Assembly: GCF_018449725.1 (NCBI RefSeq) | Contig: NZ_JAAVVC010000027.1 | Span: 1 to 64,000, forward strand | Length of the DNA: 64,000 nt | Direction: 5' to 3' | Origin: Pseudomonas sp. dw_612 | Lineage (GTDB): Bacteria > Pseudomonadota > Gammaproteobacteria > Pseudomonadales > Pseudomonadaceae | Shown here: positions 17,701-25,571 of the stretch, one piece after another | Layout: every line of letters starts with the position of its first letter | How positions within the stretch are numbered: the first letter of the stretch is position 1 | Notes under the pieces: generated by a model | Told to the model about the DNA's origin: nothing | The model's database searches: none | The model's input: only the letters and a program-made list of their open reading frames with translations | Position numbers and translations under genes: made by a program

Positions 17701-20700
17701 ACGGTCAGCGTTCCCGTGCCGACGCTCAGGCTTTGCGAAGACGCCGCCGCCGTCGAACACACCAGCACGCCCGCCCCCGAGGCAGCATTGCCGCGCAGAG
17801 TGACATTGCCGGAACCGCTGGCGGCGATGCTGTTACTGGTGCTGAAAATTCGCGTGCCGTTGCCGCTGCCCAGGTTGGTGCTGTCAACGGTGATCGAGCC
17901 GAGGCCGGTGGTGATCAGGCTGCTACCGCTGGCCAGGGTGAACCCGTCGCCGGCGCCGCCGACACTCGCTTGCAAGGCACTGATGCTGATGTTGCCGCCC
18001 CCGGCATCAAGGCGGCTGCCGCGCACGCTCACGCCAGTGGCGGTGCTGCCTGTCGCCAGGGTCGAAGCCGTGGCGCCATTGAGGTTGATATCACCGCCGT
18101 GGGTGGCGATGAACGTGCCACTGCTCAGGGAAACACCGCTGCCATTGCTGAGGTTGCTGCTGGTCGAGGACTGACTTGGCTGAACCGTGCCACTGATGGT
18201 GAGTGAGCCGCCTTGGGTGCTGATGTCATTGCCAGCGCCGCCGCCCAGAACCACCGCATCCGAGGCCCCCACTGCATTGCCGCGCAAGGTGATATTGCCG
18301 GAACCGCCGCTGACATTGACGCCCTGAGAGGTACCGGTGGCGTTGAAGAGAATCCCCGACCCCGCCAACGGAGCGGTGCTGTTGCCATTGAAGTTGATGT
18401 CGCCGCGACGGCTGCTGATTTTGATGCTCGCGCCCGGCGCGGTGGCCGTGCTGTTGCCCGACGTCGCCAGCGCCAGGGCCGCGATGTTTCCGCCCGCCGT
18501 GGCACCGGTGAGGCTGATGGCGCCGTCGGTCGCGAGGTTGATCGACGAAGTGGCACCGGTGGAATTGAGGATCGTGCCGTAACTCGCGGTGCTGCTGCCG
18601 TCGAGCACGATCGCGCCGCCTTGGGCCGAACTAAGGTTCACCGCACCATCACCCGCCGCCGCCAGATAGACACCCCGGCCATTACTGTTGCCCTGCACGG
18701 TCAGCGTCCCCGTGCCGACGCTCAGGCTTTGCGAAGACGCCGCCGCCGTCGAACACACCAGCACGCCCGCCCCCGAAGTGGCATTGCCACGCAGAGTGAC
18801 ATTGCCGGAACCGCTGGCGGCGATGCTGTTACTGGTGCTGAAAATTCGCGTGCCGTTGCCGCTGCCCAGGTTGGTGCTGTCAACGGTGATCGAGCCGAGG
18901 CCGGTGGTCACCAACCGGCTGCCGCCACTCAGAACGAACCCGTCGCCGATGCCGCTGATGCTCGCTTGCAAGGCGCTGATGCTGATGTTGCCGCCACCGG
19001 CATCGATGCTGCTGCCGCTGATGCTGACACCCGTTGCGGTGGACCCTGCCGCCAGGGTCGCCGACGTGGCGCCGCGCAGGATTACGTTGCCGCCGCTGGT
19101 GGTGATGCGCGTGCCGTTGCTCAAGGAAATACCGCTGCCATTGCTGACGTTGGTGCTGGCCCAGGCTTGATTCGGCTGCACCGCACCGCTGATGGTGAGG
19201 TTGCCGCCATTGGTGCTGACCGTGGCATTGCTCAGGGCCACCGAGCCGTTGCCGGTATTGTTGAAGTTCGAATACAGCGACACATTGAGTGTCTTGCCGG
19301 TGGCGTTGCTGATACTCGTGTTGGTCATCACGATGTTGCGATGCGCCTGCAGCGTCAGCGTGGCGTTACCGACCGCGCGCACGTTGCTCAGCACGTTGAT
19401 GTCGCCGGACGTACCGCCCACCGACGAGGTGCAGACCAGAATGTTCGCCCCTTCGGACAACGACGCGTTAAGGGTCGCCGAGCTGAGGTTGGAGCTGGCC
19501 GCGCCACTTGAGGTGAACGGGCTGGTGCTGGTGGCGCCGGAACTGGCGCCTTGGGTGATGTTGATGTTGAACGGGTCAATCAGCCAGGTGCCGCCGTTGC
19601 CCGACACCGCGCTGAGATCAACGATGCCCGTGACTTCCAGGGCATGGCCAGAGGTTTCCACCAACCCGCCGCGCCCTTGAATGCCTGCGCCTTTGACGCT
19701 GATACCGCCATGGAACTGCGTGCTGTCGAGGGACCAGAGAACCACCTTTCCGCCATTGCCGTTGCTCAGGGCATCGGCGCTGATGCGTGCGTCGCTGCCC
19801 ATGTAGGTCGCATTCGCCTGGTGAACACCGCCGCTGCCCTGATAGTCGCCGCCCAGCAACACGGTGCCGCCACCCACGTCACCCTCGGCGTTGATTTTGC
19901 CGCTGTCGAACAGGCCGACGTATTCCCCGGTCATGCTGACGTTGCCGCCCGTCTCGCCACTGTTGCGCCCGGACACATCCAGGGTGCCGCTGTTGACGAC
20001 CACGCCGTTGCTGCCGCCATCGAGGATCACACGACCATTGCGTTGCTGCAGGCTGCGAGCCTCGATCACGCCTTCGTTGTTCACCACATTGCTGAGCATG
20101 GCCTGCGAGTCACGGGCACTGAGGGCGACCAGGCCGCCAGTGGCCCGAATCACCCCGCTGTTGGCGACACTGGCACCGATCACCGGGTCGTTGACTTCCA
20201 GGTTGATCAAGCCGTCGCCATTGAGGTCCAGGGTGATTTTCTCGCCACCACCGAGCACCACCGAGCCCAATCGGGCAACCACCGTGCCTTCGTTGCGCAC
20301 CTGGGCACCGAGCAGCGCAACACTGCCGCCGTCACCGGCCGTGATCGTGCCCTGGTTGATCACTGCGCCTTGGCTCTTACCGGCAAACACCTTGCGCCCG
20401 GCCATGAAATCGCTGTTGGAAATGTCCAGCGAACTGGCCACCAGACCACCGACGTTGACCATCGAACCCGCCCCGAACAGCACACCGGACGGGTTGATCA
20501 GGTACACCTGACCGTTGGCACTCAACTGACCGAGAATCTGCGAACCGTCGCTGCCGGTCACCCGGTTCAGGGCCACCGATGAGCTGCCCGGCTGCTGGAA
20601 TTTGACCTGCGCGGCACTGCCGACATTGAAGGTGTCCCAGGTCGCGATCATGCGGTCGCTGCCCTGATTAACGGTCATCACATTGCCGTTGCTGTGGATG

Positions 20701-20867
20701 CTCGCGCTGCCGGCAATGACTTGGCCGTTGGCCGGCAGCGCGTTGTTGTCCAGCGCCAGCGCCGGCAGCGGCGCCAGACTGTAGAGCGCGCAGAGCACGG
20801 CATGGCTGAGGGGTTTGAGGCGCGGTAGCGTCTCGCGGCTGGTGCGGTTGGATTGAACGTTGCTCAC
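14775..20867 (-). CDS. TpsA exoprotein, two-partner secretion (HMW1A/FHA type)
   Basis: Secreted filamentous beta-helix protein, 2030 aa, exported by the TpsB encoded just upstream. Residues 1-39 are a signal peptide (ending LAPLPALA); about 40-300 form the TPS secretion domain with INPSGVLFG (124-132). The remainder is Gly/Ser/Asn/Thr-rich beta-helix with repeated GGGNISISAL, SGNVTLRGN and GGAIVLDGSS blocks. I count about 58 N-X-S/T sequons, nearly all after residue 400, matching the HMW1C-type enzyme in the operon. Cysteines are absent from the mature chain except in four LVC[ST] motifs. There is no obvious C-terminal anchor. The start is a GTG at 20867 with GAGGAG upstream overlapping the tpsB stop (10-bp gap), so the pair is coupled. 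Likely an adhesin or biofilm matrix protein. Confidence 0.92.
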   Translation of the reverse strand: MSNVQSNRTSRETLPRLKPLSHAVLCALYSLAPLPALALDNNALPANGQVIAGSASIHSNGNVMTVNQGSDRMIATWDTFNVGSAAQVKFQQPGSSSVALNRVTGSDGSQILGQLSANGQVYLINPSGVLFGAGSMVNVGGLVASSLDISNSDFMAGRKVFAGKSQGAVINQGTITAGDGGSVALLGAQVRNEGTVVARLGSVVLGGGEKITLDLNGDGLINLEVNDPVIGASVANSGVIRATGGLVALSARDSQAMLSNVVNNEGVIEARSLQQRNGRVILDGGSNGVVVNSGTLDVSGRNSGETGGNVSMTGEYVGLFDSGKINAEGDVGGGTVLLGGDYQGSGGVHQANATYMGSDARISADALSNGNGGKVVLWSLDSTQFHGGISVKGAGIQGRGGLVETSGHALEVTGIVDLSAVSGNGGTWLIDPFNINITQGASSGATSTSPFTSSGAASSNLSSATLNASLSEGANILVCTSSVGGTSGDINVLSNVRAVGNATLTLQAHRNIVMTNTSISNATGKTLNVSLYSNFNNTGNGSVALSNATVSTNGGNLTISGAVQPNQAWASTNVSNGSGISLSNGTRITTSGGNVILRGATSATLAAGSTATGVSISGSSIDAGGGNISISALQASISGIGDGFVLSGGSRLVTTGLGSITVDSTNLGSGNGTRIFSTSNSIAASGSGNVTLRGNATSGAGVLVCSTAAASSQSLSVGTGTLTVQGNSNGRGVYLAAAGDGAVNLSSAQGGAIVLDGSSTASYGTILNSTGATSSINLATDGAISLTGATAGGNIAALALATSGNSTATAPGASIKISSRRGDINFNGNSTAPLAGSGILFNATGTSQGVNVSGGSGNITLRGNAVGASDAVVLGGGAGNDISTQGGSLTISGTVQPSQSSTSSNLSNGSGVSLSSGTFIATHGGDINLNGATASTLATGSTATGVSVRGSRLDAGGGNISISALQASVGGAGDGFTLASGSSLITTGLGSITVDSTNLGSGNGTRIFSTSNSIAASGSGNVTLRGNAASGAGVLVCSTAAASSQSLSVGTGTLTVQGNSNGRGVYLAAAGDGTVNLSSGQGGAIVLDGSSTASYGTILNSTGATSSINLITDGAISLTGTETGGSIAALALVTSGSGTATTPGASINIASSGGDVRLKANQNTVSISNGSFRGLSLDAGGDYSTIRIATQSGDLSLDGSSVSGRGVEIAPSGANAAISLATGSGDIDINGTSATPLAGYGVFLNSTGSSQGVNVSSGAGNITLRGSSVGASDAVVIGGSSGNRISTQGGNFSVTGVVQPSQSSTSSNLSNGSGVSLGSGTFVATHGGDINLNGATAAGSSASGVSVRGSRLDAGGGNININALQTSVSGSGDGFTLTGGSSLITTGLGSITVDSTSLGSGNGTRIFSTSNSIAATGSGNVTLRGNATSGAGVLVCSTAAVSSQSLSVGTGTLTVQGNSNGRGVYLAAAGDGAVSLSSGQGGAIVLDGSSTGSFGTILNSTGATSSINLTTDGAISLTGTTAGGTTPALALVTPGAGTAATPGASINISSSRGDVLLKANHNTLSTASGSFKALSLDAGGDYSTIRIATQSGDLTLDGTSVSGRGVDIAPSGANASISLATTSGDITISGNSTMPFGGYGIFFNATGNSQGVNVSSGSGNITLRGDSVGTSDAIALGGSTGNGVSSNRITSDGGDITLIGNFHSPNSGELDHGIAILSVNNILQTRGDGNLTLIGSARDQGSGVEVYGNGKAQLSVENGALSITGSSGAGDGIGLLTGQNLIQATGTGSVTLNGQSQGGSGINIYPSGTGSSLTLSTVSGDLSLTGISAATSSKAGLSIRSGGSGTANGVQILSRSGDIHLTGTTQGSGDGIAFSAVNASGYNRVATGGDGNLTLTGRSAGGAALSFDDGNNSLQVADGLLLVDVDSPSGRYITHTDDATSLTASGAGVVVISRGGLINSSLLDPASAPTTQYLQLQMARSAWSQPLAPDYHLTALGSVADQVSIDVAQWRSVAAADTAGARSSSKTDRE
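16200..19180 (-). repeat. About 1-kb internal repeats within tpsA
   Basis: Three long near-identical units lie inside tpsA. Matching points recur at 16684, 17881 and 18877 (GLGSITVDST block) and at Cys codons 16560-16562, 17757-17759 and 18753-18755, giving periods of 1197 and 996 bp. Stretches of more than 100 bp differ by only one or a few bases between the second and third units. The repeats should allow recombination that changes adhesin length and may collapse in short-read assemblies. Confidence 0.85.
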
Positions 20868-20877
20868 AGCCTTCTCC

Positions 20878-23800
20878 TCAGAATGAATAATTAATGCCAG
20901 TGCCGAAGGCGCTGATGGTGGTGCCGACACCCGGCGAGTAACCGGTGGCGGCGTACACCCCGGTCAGCGCGAAGTTGTAGTTGGCCAGGGATTGGTTTTT
21001 CAGCAGCACGTACTGGCCGAACAGATCAGTGTTTTTGGTGAGTTTGTAGCTGGCGCCCAACGCATACTGAGTAGCGCCCATGCCATGGGTGTCGCAGTCG
21101 ACATCACTGGCGGCGATCATCGAACACTGGCCCGGCAAGGCCTTGGCGTAACTGGCCCGCAACTGCCAGGCGCCGATGTTGTGACTGACGCCGAACATGT
21201 AGGCGCGGCGGCGATAGCGGGACAGGTCGCTGGAGGTGGTGCTGGTGTTGATCACACCGTCTTCGGAATAGGACAGGTCGTCGGCAATCACCGACAGCTT
21301 GGTGTCGCCGAAGTCATAGGCCAGGCCATAGCGCACACTGAAATCGTCCGATGAGGTGCCCTCGGTGACATGGGTGCTGCTGCCCACGCCCCGGGCATTG
21401 CGTCCCAGCGAAGCGATGCCGAAATAATCGATATGCCGTTCAGCCGCGACAATCGCCGTGAAGCCGCCGTGGGTGTAGCTCAGGCTGGCGCCGTAGATGT
21501 AGCCGTTGCTGACGTCGTCGGCCGCGCGGGTGCCGTTGTTGGAATACGCCAGTTTCAATTGCAAGCCGTACCATTCCGGGGTCCAGTACTGCGCGACGCC
21601 GGCCTGGCGTCGGTTGAACGCGGCGTCATCGTTGTTCGAGGTGTCGGCGGTGCCGGACGGCCCGTTGACGTTGGTGGCCAGGCTCGTACCGAAACCGGGC
21701 GAACCGATGATGTTGTAATACGCGGCACTGGTTTTGCCGTAGAACGGGTCGAGGCTGGTGGTGCTCTCTTTCAACGGCATGTCCCAGATGCCGTACAGCA
21801 CGGTGCCGAACTGGCCATTGTTCAGGGCGGCGGCGGAGTTGCGCAGTTTTGTACTCGGCGATGCCGACTGCACCACCGAAGGATCGTCGCTTTCGGTGTA
21901 GTTCAGGGAAATGCCGTACTCGAGTTGCCACAGCAGGTTCCAGTCATCCGTCAGTGCGTAGCCACCGTGTACGCCGACATTGGAAACGTTGTCACGAGCG
22001 CGCCAGAAACTCGCCATGTTGTTGCCGCTGGGGGTTGCCAATCGACTTTGATTGGCCGGCGCCGCCCGGGTCGCCCCGGAACGGTCGACGTATTCGGGAA
22101 CGATGCCCAGCGAGCCGTAGATCACCGTATCGGTTTCGGCCACTTCGAAGTCCTCGCCCTTGGAACCCAGGTCACTGGCCAACCCGGCGAATGCCTGGGG
22201 CGAGCCGGAAATCGAGAACCACAGACGTCTCGCCGCGCGATCGTCGCTGGTCGGATTGTCGCCCGGTGAAAAGGCCAGGCTGGCGTTCATCACCAGGTCG
22301 CGGTGATACAGGTTTACGCCCACGCCATAGCCGTAGCGGGTCAGGTGGTTGTCGCTTGCATCCCAAGGGTTCTTGTTGACGGTGACCTTGCCTGCATCGG
22401 CGAACAACGCGCCTTCGGCAATCGCGCCGTAGACGGTGCCGAGGTATTTACGCAACTCCAGGCGCCCTAATACACCTTCGTCCCCGGCGGCTTCGCCCAC
22501 CGGGTAGGCACGCACACCGTTAGGTCCGCCGAGGCTGAGCTTTTCCGAGGAGTCTAGGTTTTTATCAGCCCACTGCCCGGCAACCGAGGCGTACAGCGAA
22601 TAGCCGTACCCCAGCGATTGCAGGCGACTGAGTGAAACGTTGGTTTTTTTGTAGGTGCCCGCAGCTTTTGCCGTGTAGTCATCCAGCGCGGCATCCGCGG
22701 CGGTGTTTTTGTCCAGATCACCGATCCCGTAGACCAGGCTCCAGGCATTGCTGCCCTGCCAGCCGTCACGCCAATTGCCATAGAGCGTGGCGCTGCGAAA
22801 CACCGCCGATTTGTTCACGGTGAAACCGCCCGCCGAATCCTCGAAATGACGATGTTCTTCGGCCAGGTTGAAACTGATGTTGGCCTCCCGCGAGCGCAGC
22901 AGCGAGCTGTTGAGAAACACCGAAGACACTTTGGCGGTACCGTCGGCATTGACGTCCTTCAGCCCCTTGCCGATCGAATACTCCAGCTCGGCGTAGTTGG
23001 CGCCGATGGACACGCCGCTGGCACCCAGCGGTTGCTGGTAGCCGATACCCTTGATTTCCAGGCCTTCGAAGGTGTTCTGCGAGTTGACGGTGAACGACTC
23101 ACCCAGGCCGAACGCATCATTGAGGCTGACGCTGGAGGTCAGCCGATTGGAACCGGTGTAATAGTTGCCGTAATTATCGATGGCCGCACGAGCCGTCAAC
23201 GCCGTCATCTCGCTGAGTTCCAGCAGGATGTCCGCCGCACCCGGTTGCTGCGAAGGACGCAAAATAGCATGCACGGAAACGCCGGCGATGTCCGACAGGC
23301 GCAGCAGTACCCGCTCCAGATCCTGCTCGCGAATGATCGTTCCCGGTTGCAAGGCATCGACGAAGCGTTGCTGCATACCGGGACGCAGGCGCACGTTCGG
23401 TCCCGGCCTGGCGACCACCGTGCCGATGACCCCTTCCTGGATACCGATGGTGACTTGGCCGTTCTGGATTTCCTGGGCCGGCAGGTAAGCCCGGGCCACC
23501 AGATAACCACGCGCCCGATACAACGCGGTGACCTGCTCCGCCGCTTCACGCAGGCCATTGAGGTCGAGCACGCGCTGAGTGTAAGGACGCAGTTGCGCCT
23601 GCAATTGGGCGTCGTTGATTTCCCGGTTGCCGCTAAAGGTAAACCCCTTCACCTCAAGCTTCACCGATGAAGCCGCGCCGGCCCCGGCATGGCTGTCAGG
23701 CTCGGTGCCCTGGCTTTCAATGCGCACGCTGCCCGGCGCGGCAGGTTGCGCACTGTCGGTCGGGCGCAGGGCCGAGCGGTTGGTATCGAACAATGTACCG

Positions 23801-23916
23801 GCGGAAGGCAGGGTATCGGCCTGGGCGCGAGCCGCCATCAGGGCCATTACCATAAAAGCGAGACGGCCAGGCGTGAACGCCTGCGACGCCCTGGTTAACA
23901 GATCGTTTGTGCGCAT
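20878..23916 (-). CDS. TpsB outer-membrane transporter fused to a C-terminal porin-like barrel
   Basis: Two-partner secretion transporter of the FhaC/HMW1B/ShlB family, 1012 aa against the usual 550-600. After a signal peptide (1-33, ARAQA/DT) come two POTRA domains (about 88-163 and 165-240) and the 16-strand-type barrel (about 241-573) with the L6-tip signature GGPNGVRAYP (463-472). A linker (574-597) leads to a second barrel-like domain (598-1012) resembling Gram-negative general porins (Porin_4): VIYGSLGIVPEYVD, SNVGVHGGYALTDDWNLLWQ, FGTVLYGIWDMPL, ending GINYSF with the terminal Phe needed for outer-membrane insertion. One Cys pair (QCSMIAASDVDC) probably forms a loop disulfide. First gene of the tpsB-tpsA-lyase-glycosyltransferase operon. 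I see no frameshift; the fusion is one continuous frame. Confidence 0.9.
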   Translation of the reverse strand: MRTNDLLTRASQAFTPGRLAFMVMALMAARAQADTLPSAGTLFDTNRSALRPTDSAQPAAPGSVRIESQGTEPDSHAGAGAASSVKLEVKGFTFSGNREINDAQLQAQLRPYTQRVLDLNGLREAAEQVTALYRARGYLVARAYLPAQEIQNGQVTIGIQEGVIGTVVARPGPNVRLRPGMQQRFVDALQPGTIIREQDLERVLLRLSDIAGVSVHAILRPSQQPGAADILLELSEMTALTARAAIDNYGNYYTGSNRLTSSVSLNDAFGLGESFTVNSQNTFEGLEIKGIGYQQPLGASGVSIGANYAELEYSIGKGLKDVNADGTAKVSSVFLNSSLLRSREANISFNLAEEHRHFEDSAGGFTVNKSAVFRSATLYGNWRDGWQGSNAWSLVYGIGDLDKNTAADAALDDYTAKAAGTYKKTNVSLSRLQSLGYGYSLYASVAGQWADKNLDSSEKLSLGGPNGVRAYPVGEAAGDEGVLGRLELRKYLGTVYGAIAEGALFADAGKVTVNKNPWDASDNHLTRYGYGVGVNLYHRDLVMNASLAFSPGDNPTSDDRAARRLWFSISGSPQAFAGLASDLGSKGEDFEVAETDTVIYGSLGIVPEYVDRSGATRAAPANQSRLATPSGNNMASFWRARDNVSNVGVHGGYALTDDWNLLWQLEYGISLNYTESDDPSVVQSASPSTKLRNSAAALNNGQFGTVLYGIWDMPLKESTTSLDPFYGKTSAAYYNIIGSPGFGTSLATNVNGPSGTADTSNNDDAAFNRRQAGVAQYWTPEWYGLQLKLAYSNNGTRAADDVSNGYIYGASLSYTHGGFTAIVAAERHIDYFGIASLGRNARGVGSSTHVTEGTSSDDFSVRYGLAYDFGDTKLSVIADDLSYSEDGVINTSTTSSDLSRYRRRAYMFGVSHNIGAWQLRASYAKALPGQCSMIAASDVDCDTHGMGATQYALGASYKLTKNTDLFGQYVLLKNQSLANYNFALTGVYAATGYSPGVGTTISAFGTGINYSF

Positions 23917-24004
23917 ACATCACTCTTATTATTTTTATCGAGGACGTTATTGTCCGGCCCAGGCAGCCTTGCCAAGCCGGTGTTGAATCAATACAACTGT
24001 GTAC

Positions 24005-25090
24005 TCAGGGAAAAATGATTCGGGCGACTTTTTCATCGCGAAACAGTCGGGGAGCGCTATGCCCAAAACCCGCAATGGTGTGCTGCGGATGGTGGATCGG
24101 CGTTTGCCACTTGGTTGCCAGGAACTGTTCGTAGGCGAGATACACGAGCTGCCGTTCGACCCGGGTCCCGCCCTGGAAACTGGCGCCGCAGGAGCTGTCC
24201 ATGACCCGGCTGTTGGGGTTGTCGTCCTTGGACCCGACCAGGTAAGTCACATTCCGCGCAGCGTAGCGGGCGAACAGTTGCCGACCGGACAATTGCTGCG
24301 CCTGCAGATAGGCCGGCGCGCCTTCAAGGCCGTAGCGATAGCGATCATAGCTGGGGCAGATAATCGTTTTTACCGGGGCGAACGCGCCGTCCTGCATACG
24401 GTTGTCATCCAGGTACAGATAGCTCGACGGGCTGGCGATGACGTAACGAATGCTGATGCCGCTGGCCTTGAGCCCGGCGTCCAGGTTGTTGACGATCGCG
24501 TAGCGCTGCATCAGTTGCCCACCGGCAGAGTGGCTGACCATGACGATTTCCTTGAGCTTTGGAAAACGCTGGCGGTCGGACAAGTAGCCGACCAAGTCGT
24601 CCAGCACTTTAAAGCCCGAAATGCCGGTATGCCCCGACTGCGATTCGATGCCATGCATCCATTTGTCACGGGACCAAAGAGGCATGTCATTGGCGACGCC
24701 CGGATCGGTCGGCGTCAGGAAGTTAGGCGCCAGCAACAGCGTCTTGCCGGCTGACAGCCCGGCATTGCCCAGCAGTTTTCGACCGGTCTCGAAGTACTTG
24801 TCAGCATCGCGTTGTACGCCGTGCAGCATGACCACGGCGCGCTCGATGCCTTGGGGTGGCTGATACAGATCGGCGTTGGCGTAGATCCGGAACGGATAGG
24901 CCTCGCTGTCATGGCCCAGGCGCAATGTCTGGAACGTTTCGTCAACGTGGTGCTTACCGGGCACTTCGCCTTGGGCTTCAGAGAGGGAACAGGACGTGAT
25001 CGCCCCAACCAGAACCACCGAGCCCAACACCGAGGCCAACGATTTGGCAACGGCGAAGGACGTGTGGAGGCGTTTGAAAAGATTGACCAT
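24005..25090 (-). CDS. Putative exported/lipoprotein alpha/beta hydrolase
   Basis: Serine hydrolase of the alpha/beta fold, 361 aa. The N terminus has a hydrophobic export segment ending in a loose lipobox (VLVGAITSC, Cys34), so it may be a lipoprotein. The oxyanion region VVMLHG (87-91), nucleophile elbow VSHSAGG (Ser188; Ser instead of the first Gly of GXSXG) and C-terminal GFGHS (His344) give a plausible catalytic triad. It resembles secreted esterases and depolymerases, but no substrate can be assigned. The start at 25090 has AGAGGG 5 nt upstream; an in-frame codon 12 residues earlier lacks one. The gene ends 88 bp before the tpsB start on the same strand with no clear terminator, so it may belong to the secretion operon. 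Confidence 0.7.
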   Translation of the reverse strand: MVNLFKRLHTSFAVAKSLASVLGSVVLVGAITSCSLSEAQGEVPGKHHVDETFQTLRLGHDSEAYPFRIYANADLYQPPQGIERAVVMLHGVQRDADKYFETGRKLLGNAGLSAGKTLLLAPNFLTPTDPGVANDMPLWSRDKWMHGIESQSGHTGISGFKVLDDLVGYLSDRQRFPKLKEIVMVSHSAGGQLMQRYAIVNNLDAGLKASGISIRYVIASPSSYLYLDDNRMQDGAFAPVKTIICPSYDRYRYGLEGAPAYLQAQQLSGRQLFARYAARNVTYLVGSKDDNPNSRVMDSSCGASFQGGTRVERQLVYLAYEQFLATKWQTPIHHPQHTIAGFGHSAPRLFRDEKVARIIFP

Positions 25091-25571
25091 GAAACCCTCT
25101 TGCAGATACGCCGAAAGAGGCGGCATCGACTCGATGCATCTCTTGTTTTTTTTGAATTTAACAGTGGCGACGACCGATTAAAAATACATAAAAAATCAAT
25201 CTCGATACTTTAAAAATATCGAGTCATGGCAATCGTAATAATGTGCAAACAAGGAAGCACTTCGCCGACAGCGAAGTGTGTAGCGCACGCACGAAATCAC
25301 TACAAAAACTCGATACTTATAAAGTATCAACATAGACTTTTTTATGTATTTTCAATACCCAAATATCGCCACTAACATGCGGGCACGAACGCATGCGAGC
25401 CCCTAAGAGCCCAGCGTAGTGGCGAAATGAAGGCACTTCTCGACCTTTGCGCCAGCACCAAAATAATACTCGGCCGAATACTTATACCCATGGGAAACAT
25501 CGGCCCCGTAGCTCCTCAATTCTGCCAATTGCTATTTAAACGTTAACTTCTAACTCAGCAGGCGCTTTCCC
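25091..25571. other. AT-rich divergent intergenic region with three dyads
   Basis: 481 bp without a credible gene, between the divergent hydrolase and first MCP genes. It is AT-rich relative to its surroundings. It holds CTCGATA-N9-TATCGAG (25201-25223), a hairpin CACTTCGC-cgaca-GCGAAGTG (25258-25278), and GATACTT-ATA-AAGTATC (25312-25328), preceded by the same CTCGATACTT word and followed by a T-run at 25337. The repeated CTCGATACTT dyads look like regulator sites for the divergent pair. Confidence 0.55.

Noticed and set aside
14733..19511. Several long plus-strand frames (443, 377, 432 codons) opposite tpsA
   Set aside because: They are complements of Gly/Ser/Asn-rich repeats with no start signals or family features; tpsA on the minus strand has a signal peptide and TPS domain.
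25312..25342. Intrinsic terminator (GATACTT hairpin and T-run)
   Set aside because: The T-run is 8 nt from the stem and no plus-strand gene lies upstream; an operator dyad is more likely.
25463..25490. Sigma-28 promoter (GCCGAATA) for the first MCP
   Set aside because: Only 6 of 8 bases match the -10 and no TAAA-type -35 lies at the right distance.
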